Source of the DNA: Cladorhizidae sp. MBARI D1340-BT2
Lineage: Eukaryota > Porifera > Demospongiae > Poecilosclerida > Cladorhizidae
Direction of reading: 5' to 3'
DNA length: 64,000 nt
Assembly (NCBI GenBank): GCA_028752905.1
Contig: JAQNBH010000007.1
Coordinates: 17,663,233-17,727,232, forward strand
How positions within the stretch are numbered: position 1 is the stretch's first letter; each line of letters opens with the position of its first letter. The position numbers and the translations under genes were made by a program. Shown here in pieces: positions 32,201-44,200 of the stretch. A model generated the notes under the pieces. It was not told the DNA's origin, made no database searches, and saw only the letters and a list, made by a program, of their open reading frames with translations.

Positions 32201-35200
32201 AGTGGTTATGGAAGCAAGATCAGATAGTTACCATAGGATGATGCAATTTAGCTACCATGGTCAAATCGTCTTCGCTACTAGAAGAAGAAGAAGAACTGTC
32301 ACAGCTAGAGCTACTAGATGAACTCGAGGAAGAAACGCGTCTTCGCGATCGGTCAACAACTACTATCATAATAATAATAATAATAATTATTATAATTATA
32401 ATAATAATCACGTGAGCAACTTGTCAAAACTCGCCAATCGAACGCTATATTGTGAACCAGAAACAATACGATACGATCGAACGATACGATACGATACGAT
32501 AGGACGATACATTACGATGGGCGAGCGTCATATTGTGAACCCGCCTTTATTCTCAATGAACTCTCAGTTGACATAACCAAAATTACAGTGACCTTCTTAA
32601 TAATCAACTTGAATTTTTACTCTCTCCATCAGCTAGAGCATTTAGTCGAAACATCGCGAGAGTACAATTTCAAGTCGATTATTGAGAAAGTTATTGTTAT
32701 TATTGCATATTAGTTCTTGTCATTAGATATTTTATACTGTAATTAGTGTTATTTATTTAATTAATGTCACAATTTGCCATGTATGTGGTGGCTTTAACTG
32801 GCTCAACACTTATCAAGATTAAATTATGTGGCTAGTATTGCCATGGGTGTGGCTAGCATTGCCATGGGTGTGGCTAGTATTGCCATGGGTGTGGCTAGTA
32901 TTGCCATGGGTGTGGCTAGTATTGCCATGGGTGTGGCTAGTATTGCCGTGGGCAGGGATTTTTGTAGCGTCTGGCTGACCGACACATTCAGATAACTAAC
33001 ATCTCCTGTAACACAAGCTGCAGTTTGGTGTAGGAATCATCGAGGTGAGCAAACGAAGGCTGTGCATTGCTTCGTGGCTTGTCTACAACAAAACTTCAGC
33101 AAAAGGAATCCGTCCAGAAAACTTGCTTTTCTCAAGAGCGAAGGGATTCGGGACTCAGAATGTTCTTGTGACCATACGGCTTTTCTCAGCAGAAGGGCCC
33201 AGAAACATATTGAGAAATATTGCCAGGCACATTTTAAGCGAGCGCACGATCCATCTGCAGCTGCTGTTTGCATTTTTCCCATTGCGGATTGTGGGTGTGG
33301 CCACCTCTCTAAAAAGTGGTCCGGCCATATCCGGACCAGCCACACCCCCAAAGTTGCTTGCCTACCCCATCAACTGCAAATAAAGTTTCTAAGTCTCTTT
33401 TACCAACACAGTCATTCTGCTGGGCACAATTGGGTGAGTGACGGTCACATTGGTCTGTCCATGGGTGCTCAGGAGGGAGACACAATGATTGATAGAGACA
33501 CAGAGGGCCCACACGTATACAAGAACCACAGGGTTTTAAACCAGATCCCCCCCCCCCCCTCCACCGAGTATTTTGAAATTGATGAAGTGAATAATAAGTG
33601 CAATGAAGTACAAATGAACCACAGTGTTCAACACTTAAGTAACTAAAATATATACACTGTCAATATACACTGTCAACTGCCCATGAGAATAGAAAAACAA
33701 TATTTTTACAAACCTATGTGCCTATTTGGTTCCTTAAGAACCAAATATGTCAAGAATTTCATCAAAATCAACCGACTTCATTAATTTCTAGACCTTCAAA
33801 ATGGTGTGATTTAGACGGTCACTGAGCCTTGTTTTAATCATAGTCATCCAGCTAAATGAACTCTCAACAGTGGCTGTCCCTACTGGCAATGACCTCTCAA
33901 CAGTGGCTTTCCCTACTGGCAATGACCTCTCAACAGTAGCTGTCCTTACTGGCAATGACCTCTCAGCTTGAACATTTCAGGGAAACTACCACACTCTGCG
34001 TCTGATGTCTGAATGCCTTGGAACAACTGCCTGAAAGTAGGACTCGTGGTAAGCTTCTTAGAAGACCATAAAGCTTCTCTTTCATGAAGTAACTCTCTCC
34101 TAAATACAGGCCACTCAGAAAGAAGCACACCACCAACTATTACAGGAGTGAACTTGAATGTTCCACCTTGAAATTCTATTCTCGCTTCCTGGCCTTAAAA
34201 TACAGCTAGTTGCTGGTGGGTCGCAGAATGTTTGTGCTAACGATGTGCATGGCATTACCAAAGTTACCATGCATAGCAGCCTGTACTATCTATAATATAT
34301 ACTATACATATCAAGTTGCACTAAAAATCGACCTGAGAGAAGCGAAATAAAAAATCCTGGGGGGGGTGGATGATGTCCCCAGAATCCCTTGCTACACTCC
34401 CCCTCCCCCCCCCCCCCCCCACCCCCCAAGTCCAAAATCCTATATGAAACCCTGAGAACTGTCTCTCTTCATGGTAAAACTAACCCCAAAGGTCCCTTCT
34501 AGCAGCTATATAGCTAGCTCCTGTAGCTGCTGAGCCACTCTCCCATAAGCCACACTGCAAGTGTATGTGTGTGTGTGTGTGTGTGGTTAATGCAGTGAAA
34601 GCTCCACCCACCTATAGGCTGGTTCACAATGTGACACTCACAGAGTACATCGTATCGGCGTATAAATATAGTATCGTCATATCGTTATATAGTATCGTCA
34701 TATCGTTATATATATAGTATCGGCGTATCCTTATATAGTATTGTCGTATCCTTATATAGTATCATCGTATCCTTATATAGTATCATCGTATCCTTATATA
34801 GTATCGTGGTATCTGTATCGAATGGTCGTATTGTGCCGTCGTACTGTGCATGATTTTCAATTAGTGTTACAGAAGCAATCTTGAACTTCGACCTTGACTC
34901 CAACATCAACGGACACCTTCGACAGCAGATCTAGCTTACACATGACAGCTGTGGACGAGTTACTCTGCTGTAGCTATGTAACATTGAGTTACTCTTCTGT
35001 AGCTATGTAATGTCAAGTTACTCTGCTGTAGCAATGTCGAGTTACTCTTCTGTAGCTATGTAATGTCGAGTTACTCTTCTGTAGCTATGTAATGTCGAGT
35101 TACTCTTCTGTAGCTATGTAATGTTGAGTTACTCTTCTGTAGCTATGTAATGTTGAGTTACTCTTCTGTAGCAATGTAATGTCGAGTTACTCTGCTATAG

Positions 35201-38200
35201 CTATGTAATGTTGAGTTACTCTTCTGTAGCTATGTAACATTGAGTTACTCTTCTGTAGCTATGTAACGTCGAGTTACTCTTCTGTAGCTATGTAATGTCA
35301 AGTTACTCTGCTGTAGCAATGTCGAGTTACTCTTCTGTAGCTATGTAATGTCGAGTTACTCTGCTGTAGCTATGTAATGTTGAGTTACTCTGCTGTAGCT
35401 ATGTAACGTCGAGTTACTCTTCTGTAGCTATGTAATGTTGAGTTACTCTGCTTTAGCCGAGTTATTCTGCTGTAGCTATGTAATGTCGAGTTACTCTATG
35501 TAATGTTGAGTTACTCTTCTGTAGCAATGTATTGTTGAGTTACTCTTCTGTAGCTATGTAATGTTGAGTTACTCTTCTGTAGCTATGTAATGTTGAGTTA
35601 CTCTGCTTTAGCCGAGTTATTCTGCTGTAGCTATGTAATGTCGAGTTACTCTATGTAATGTTGAGTTACTCTTCTGTAGCAATGTATTGTTGAGTTACTC
35701 TTCTGTAGCTATGTAATGTTGAGTTACTCTGCTGTAGCTATGTAATGTTGAGTTACTCTTCTGTAGCTATGTAATGTTGAGTTACTCTTCTGTAGCTATG
35801 TAATGTTGAGTTACTCTGCTGTAGCTATGTAATGTTGAGTTACTCTTCTGTAGCTATGTAATGTTGAGTTACTCTGCTGTAGCTATGTAACATCGAGTTA
35901 CTCTGCTGTAGCTATGTAATGTTGAGTTACTCTGCTTTAGCCGAGTTATTCTGCTGTAGCTATGTAATGGCGAGTTACTCTATGTAATGTTGAGTTACTC
36001 TGCTGCTATGTAATGTCGAGTTACTCTGCTGTAGCTATGTAACATTGAGTTACTCTGCTGTAGCTAGTAATGTTGAGTTACTCTGCTGTAGCTCCATGTA
36101 TGTAATGTTGAGTTACTCTGCTGTAGCTATGTAATGTTGAGTTACTCTGCTTTAGCTATGTAGTCGAGTTACTCTGCTGCAGCTACGTAATGTCGAGTTA
36201 CTCTATGTAATGTTGAGTTACTCTGCAGCAGCTATGTAATGTTGAGTTACTCTGCTGTAGCTATGTAAAGTCGAGTTATCTGCTATAGCTATGTAACGTC
36301 GAGTTACTCTACTGTAGCTGTGTAATGTTGAGTTATCTTCTATAGCTATGTAACGTCGAGTTACTCTGCTGTATCTATGTAATGTTGAGTTATTCTGCTG
36401 TAGCTATGTAACATCGAGTTACTCTGCTGTAGCAATGTAACCTCGAGTTACTCTGTTGTAGCTATGTAATGTCGAGTTACTCTGCTATAGCTGTGTACTG
36501 TCGGAACTAACTACAGCTACACCAGGTCAATTGCTACTATACAAGCTACAGTATGCCTCTAGTAAGTAGTTAGCTTGGCTGGTGGGCTGCTGCCCTACAA
36601 GCTAGTACCACAACTGTCAAATTACTAGCTCCCAAGGTGATATAGTTATCTGGAGTTCTTCATTGTTGAAATTTTTGTAGTCAAGCCCGCCACCTTAAGG
36701 AGAGTAAAAACGGGAAGATTTAACCGATGGGTAAGATTATGCGCTAGCAGTGGCTCGTGCAGACACACCAGGAGGGCAGAGAAGAGAGCTACTTTCTAGA
36801 ACTGCTATACATTTCTCTGGTCAGGGAAGTGAACACAACTTCGATAATTTCCTAAAATATTGATGACATCCTTTTTCACCGCTAGCTACTGTGCAGCAAT
36901 CTCTTAGCTAATAGCTCACTTTCACAAACCCTCTCTTGGTTTCCATAGCTCTATAAACATGATGGCCTCTTTCATTCAAAAATGGCCTAGCAATCTCATC
37001 CAGAGCTTTTCAGCCTGTTTCTCTTCAGAAGTCAATTGTCTATTGTCTCACGGACAGTCACGTCAATGAAAAATAACTCGTAGACCATGAGTTCATCGTG
37101 AATTATTTCAAACACGAAGTATTCTAGATTCTCGGTACTAGCTAACTATGCACCACATCTAACCAGACTTACCACCTGCTTGCAGGCATTGTCCTTCGCC
37201 GAGCAGATACTGCCACAAGCAGGAGGAGATCCATGACCCCAATGAGCTTGTCCACATCCACATACAACATGATGTTTACTTGAAGCTGAATAACTGAAGC
37301 TGCAGTACACCATGGCTAAATTCTAGCAGGTTTGGTTGGTCAAACGCTCGACACTGGAAAAGAAGTGCACCTTATTCCATCGCATCATAAAATTGCTGGT
37401 TCAAACACCACACGATACATTCAGCAAACGGCACATCATAAACCAGCTCTACATCTGTGGCTAATGTTAGTAGAAATGTTTCACCCGTAGGAGGAGAGGG
37501 AGAAGGTGGGGGGGATCTCACTCAGCCCCTTTTTAACCCAACACATTTAGCAGTCAGATTCTTGTTGCGTGCTAAACCCGCGTCTATTCTGTGTTTTTCT
37601 GTGTTTTGCAGGCGTTTGCTTAGAAAATAACCAGCCATGGGCTTAATTTAAAAAAAATAGAGAACATCTTCTTACAGCGCACCTGAGCAGCTCTGAACAA
37701 GTCTAAATCTGTGCTGCTGTCATTGAGCTGCAGGGAGAGCAGCTCTCCTCTCCCAGTCACCAGCTCCAGCCCACTCACATATGAGGCAATGTTCCCAAAC
37801 TTGATGCCACTCCCATGAGTCCCTACAGCAAGAGAGAAATATATATATAATATATATATATATGTACATATATACACTATATATATACATATGTATATAC
37901 ACATATACATATATATATATATGTGTTGTATGCATACATACATATGCACATAATCATATGTAAATACACACATAAACATACATACACACATTAAAAACAT
38001 ACAGGCATACACATAAACACACACACATACACACAAATATACATACAAACACATGTACATACAACAAACAAACATACAGACACACATGTACATAAAACAA
38101 CAAAATGTATACATACATAATACATACATATACATACAACATATACATACATAATACATACATATATAATACATGTACATACCATGTACATAATTCATAC

Positions 38201-41200
38201 ATAATACATACATATACATACATATATAACACATAATACATACATACATAATACATACATAATACATGTACATAATAATACATGTACATAATACATACAT
38301 ACATACATACATAATACATATATACATACATATACATACATATATACATATACATACATACATATACATACATACACTGGTAGATTTGCCATGTGCACAG
38401 CACTACCAAGTTTTCCCTCCAACTCCCAACCGAGGGCTTGCTCCGCTCGCCAATAACTATATATGACTGGGGGCGTGTTCACTTATGAGCACATGCATTG
38501 CATTGTAATTACAGGTGTGAATGCATGTCTTAATCTAGTGGGTGTATAATCTCACTCGAGACATTAAATGGTGTGCAGTCTAGATCAGGGTGTGGTGTAA
38601 CGAGGATATATGGCATGTAGATATCTCTCATGCCATTGCTATCCAACTCTCACTTAAAAGGCTCAGTATGGCCAAACCTTCACTTAGGGGGGACCCTGTC
38701 TGATGAAAAACATGGTTTATTTAAAGTATAATATCTGTGTACACACGCATGCTATGGTCCTGATTTATACACCAAAGCATAGCCAGTGCAGTAGCTTTCT
38801 GATAGTAATTTTGTTTTGCCATATATTTGAAAATGCAAGTTGGAATGTGTGAAGTGAAATCACCTCTCTAGCTGTACCAAGTAACACTTTCTAGCATCAA
38901 GTCTTGAACGACTGTGATTGATAGAGCTGTTGTACAAACACTACAGATTGAAGACGAGATTTTTTATAATTTTTTAAAGTGGACTTATGTTCATGTAAGG
39001 GTGGGGTGGGGGGGTCTAAATTACACTAACGTTCCTACACACTTAACTCTGGATTAACGGGGGTCGAACCCCACTTAATTATAATTTGAAACTCAACTAA
39101 TATAATTCTCTAAAGAAACCCCTTCTACTACAATGGGCATAAAAGAGTGATTTGCCCCACAGATCTCTGAACATTGCCCATAAAACACCCCCTCCCTCTT
39201 TATCATAAAAGAGCAAGTGAATACTTCTATCAGAAGATCCATTTTTATACAGTCCATATTGTTCATTTCATTTCATTTCACTTTACGTTCGAAAGAGGTT
39301 CTTCCCCAGTCTAACCCGTCTACAGTCGGGCGATGTCAACAGCTGCTGCTCTCTTCTGATTTAAAAAAAAAGTTCTAATGCTAAAGTTGCATGCAGGAGT
39401 ACCTCAAAATCTGAGTGCCTGAACTGGTGGCTCCTAGGAAAGTGCTCGCTAGTTATCTGTGGCTGGAGGAAGCTCTACTCTACAAAACGAGCGTATTTAT
39501 TGGGCGCTAATCCACGACCAATTAGGCAAGCACAGGTGCTGGAAAAGGGCTTTCCCCACACCCCACGCTTGCCTAATTAGTTATGTTTAGCACCTCCACA
39601 GATAACGCTAGCTCTTCCAATCAGGAACCACAACTACTGCCAGTTAAGGCGGAGCCCCACTTGGCTGCATGTGACTTCAGCACTTGAGCTGTTCATACAG
39701 TAAAGAGTGAAGAATCTATGGAGCTCCAAAGTCGTAACCACAAGGATATGTCGGTGTTTTTATTTTATAATTTACACCCGCCTCCACATGAGCATAGTTC
39801 CACTTCAAAAAATTTCTTGGTTTCAATCTGTAGTATTTGTACAGCTCTATCTATCACAGTCATTCAAGACTCGAAGCTGGAAAGTAGTGACACAAGGCAG
39901 TTTGAGGAGAGATTTCACTTCACATTCCAACCTGCACTTCCAAAAGACAAACATGCACAGCAAAACAAAAAATACCAGCATACTACACTTTGGTATATAA
40001 ATCAGGACTATAGCACGAGTGTGTGCAAATATATTGTATGTTTACAGTGTCCCACCCTTTTAAAAACTCAGAATGGCCCAATTGTCAATTAAAGGCTCAG
40101 TATGGCCCAACTCTCACAAGGGTGGGAGTAGACCATTACTTTTTAAAAAAATCCTTCATTTTTTTCCATTTTCCTTTTACCATTCTATTCCTTCACAATT
40201 ATACTTTCAAGTTTCAACTCGTTATTGTCAACCAGTTATGATACTTTTTAGCTGCCCATTTCATTGTACACACTTCTCGAGAAATGAATAAGTGGGGCGA
40301 TATTTTTTTCCACAAAGTAGAACTGTTGTTACAATTTTGGAGCTCCATAAAAGATAGATCTCTCTGTGTGTTCTCTTGTGATACATACAACCATACACAA
40401 GGTAACAGGCAGTCAAAATTTGGGACCTGCCACCTGCCTGCCCAAGTTTTCTGCAGTTCTTCCTAATTGGAAAGTGCAAGAAGGTTGAAATTAGTGCCAG
40501 TGGCTAGAGGACAATAGATACTGGTCAGAGTAAGGCCATAAGTAGAGTAGTGGTCAGAGTGTTTTCTTACGTTTTAGCACCTCGAGTAGAGCCACTGGTG
40601 CTAATTTCAACTGTCTTGCACTTTCCAATTAAGAACTAGAACTGCACCTGCAGGTTCTGAGACCCCCAACTTTGACTGCCTGTACCTTGGGTATGGTTGT
40701 ACCTATGAAATAGTTTTTAGTATTAAAAGAGAATGCACCGAGAGATCTATCTTTTGAGCTATATATCAATATATCAATACCAAGTTCATAGTGTGGAGTG
40801 TGCAGAATTTATGGAGCTCTAAAGTCACAACCACAACTTTTTTTAACACTTTGTAAAAATAATTCTTTGATTTCCGAAAGTGTTTGATTTCCGAAAGTGT
40901 AATTTTCATGTATTGACATCACATCAATCTGTCTACAATTTTTGTCCTTAGTAAATAATTTCCTTAGTAAATTATTTCTATATAATCTGAAAGTTCCTGC
41001 ATTGCTCTGTATTTTGAATTATCACTTTTCCAATCCAGTCATTTTATGACGAGATATAGTACAGTCTGTGTGGTCACATGACTGGGGGAAAAAAGAAATT
41101 TGGATAAAAAATTGTTTTAAAAAAGTGATAATTCATAACTTCCATCTGTAGGTACTCGATATCAGTGTTGAAGACCTGTGGTTGGGTAGCAAGACTGTTT

Positions 41201-44200
41201 ATATATTTTTTAATTACCTCTGTGGTTTTGCCCATATTTCAAGCCTAGTTTATTGCAACACCACTATTGTAACATCATTGGAAAGCACACAGAATGGCTT
41301 GTTGGGACCAAAATCTTTGAAAATGAATGAAGTATATTGAACACAAGAATGGTCTATTCCCCTCCCCCTTAACTCAGTGTGGCCCAATTTTCACTTAAAA
41401 GTCTCAGCATGGCAGGCTCCAAGGAGACTGGGCCATCAGAGTCTGCACAATCTATGCTTTGAGCAGAAATCCATAACCTTCTAAGTGTGGATTCATGGTC
41501 TATGTGGACTCCACGGGCTGTCTACATCCATGCTCTGCACATAACATGTACTCCGGACCATCATTAAAAAAAGTGCCCTACACCCAAAATATATAGGATT
41601 TGGCACATTGTTGACATGAGTTGGAAGTATTGATTGTTGCAAACCTGCACTCCATTATTCCTGCATAATCCACAGATGTGTACTCCTACATGAAGCCCAC
41701 CTGTTGCGATTGCTCCAGCCACTGTCTGATCTGAGATGGAACCTAGCACGGACATAGACAGGTTGTATCCTTCCAGAGCAGAGTTCACGTCCCTTAAAGT
41801 AGACCCTCCACGAAATGTAGCCTGCTTTGCATCCACATCTACAGAGACTAGGCCCTAGGCACATGTTTTAGAAATGTCACCACATAATTAAATGTGCTAA
41901 CCTGCATCACCCCTGTGGTCTTAAGGCACGTTCATAATATGTTGCATCACATTGCATCACATTGTGTCACATCACTTGAATAGAGACTATATCCTCTTCA
42001 TGCAATGTAATGCGATGTGGCACTTTCGATGTTTACAATATCGACAAAAAAATGACGCATCACGTCACATGGTCAGCGTGTGGGCACATTGTGAAGTCTT
42101 TAGCTTCATTACAAGCCTCACTGTGTCTGTCTCAGAAGCTCACTTGGTCCTCTCTAGCCACAGCTTCATTACATGCCTCACTGTGTCTGTCTCAGAAGCT
42201 GGCCTGGTCCTCTCTAGCCACAGCTTCATTACATGCCTCACTGTGTCTGTCTCAGAAGCTGGCCTGGTCCTCTCTAGCAACAGCTTCATTACATGCCTCA
42301 CTGTGTCTGTCTCAGAAGCTGACCTGGTCCTCTCTAGCAACAGCTTCATTACAAGCCTCACTGTGTCTGTCTACGAAGCTGTCTTGGTCCTCTCTAGCCA
42401 CAGCTTCATTACATGCCTCACTGTGTCTGTCTCAGAAGCTGGCCTGGTCCTCTCTAGCCACAGCTTCATTACATGCCTCACTGTGTCTGTCTCAGAAGCT
42501 GGCCTGGTCCTCTCTAGCCACAGCTTCATTACATGCCTCACTGTGTCTGTCTCAGAAGCTCACTTGGTCCTCTCTAGCAACAGCTTCATTACAAGCCTCA
42601 CTGTGTCTGTCTCAGAAGCTGGCCTCTCTCTAGCTACAGCTTCATTACATACCTCACTGTGTCTGTCTCAGAAGCTGTCCTGGTCCTCTCTAGCAACAGC
42701 TTCATTACATGACTCACTGTGTCTGTCTAAGAAGCTGGCCTGGTCCTCTCTAGCCACAGCTTCATTACATGCCTCACTGTGTCTGTCTCAGAAGCTGGCC
42801 TGGTCCTCTCTAGCCACAGCTTCATTACATGCCTCACTGTGTCTGTCTCAGAAGCTGTCCTGGTCCTCTCTAGCAACAGCTTCATTACAAGCCTCACTGT
42901 GTCTGTCTACGAAGCTGTCTTGGTCCTCTCTAGCCACAGCTTCATTACATGCCTCACTGTGTCTGTCTCAGAAGCTGGCCTGGTCCTCTCTAGCCACAGC
43001 TTCATTACATGCCTCACTGTGTCTGTCTCAGAAGCTGGCCTGGTCCTCTCTAGCCACAGCTTCATTACATGCCTCACTGTGTCTGTCTCAGAAGCTCACT
43101 TGGTCCTCTCTAGCAACAGCTTCATTACAAGCCTCACTGTGTCTGTCTCAGAAGCTGGCCTCTCTCTAGCTACAGCTTCATTACATACCTCACTGTGTCT
43201 GTCTCAGAAGCTGTCCTGGTCCTCTCTAGCAACAGCTTCATTACATGACTCACTGTGTCTGTCTAAGAAGCTGGCCTGGTCCTCTCTAGCAACAGCTTCA
43301 TTACATGCCTCACTGTGTCTGTCTCAGAAGCTGGCCTGGTCCTCTCTAGCCACAGCTTCATTACATGCCTCACTGTGTCTGTCTAAGAAGCTGGCCTGGT
43401 CCTCTCTAGCAACAGCTTCATTACATGCCTCACTGTGTCTGTCTCAGAAGCTGGCCTGGTCCTCTCTAGCCACAGCTTCATTACATGCCTCACTGTGTCT
43501 GTCTAAGAAGCTGGCCTGGTCCTCTCTAGCAACAGCTTCATTACATGCCTCACTGTGTCTGTCTCAGAAGCTCACTTGGTCCTCTCTAGCCACAGCTTCA
43601 TTACAAGCCTCACTGTGTCTGTCTCAGAAGCTGGCCTGGTCCTCTCTAGCCACAGCTTCATTACATGCCTCACTGTGTCTGTCTCAGAAGCTCACTTGGT
43701 CCTCTCTAGCCACAGCTTCATTACATGCCTCACTGTGTCTGTCTCAGAAGCTCACTTGGTCCTCTCTAGCCACAGCTTCATTACATGCCTCACTGTGTCT
43801 GTCTCAGAAGCTGTCTTGGTCCTCTCTAGCTACAGCTTCATTACAAGCCTCACTGTGTCTGTCTCAGAAGCTGGCCTCTCTCTAGCCACAGCTTCATTAC
43901 ATACCTCACTGTGTCTGTCTCAGAAGCTGTCCTGGTCCTCTCTAGCCACAGCTTCATTACATGCCTCACTGTGTCCGTCTAAGAAGCTGGCCTGGTCCTC
44001 TCTAGCCACAGCTTCATTACATACCTCACTGTGTCTGTCTCAGAAGCTGGCCTGGTCCTCTCTAGCCACAGCTTCATTACATACCTCAGTGTCTGTCTCA
44101 GAAGCTCACTTGGTCCTCTCTAGCAACAGCTTCATTACATGCCTCACTGTGTCTGTCTCAGAAGCTCACTTGGTCCTCTCTAGCCACAGCTTCATTACAT

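Noticed and set aside
37620..38482. Tyr/Met/Cys-rich frames (MYVCIYMYVC...)
   Set aside because: Translation of the (ATAC)n microsatellite; only the 37822-37683 part is a real exon, in the minus frame.
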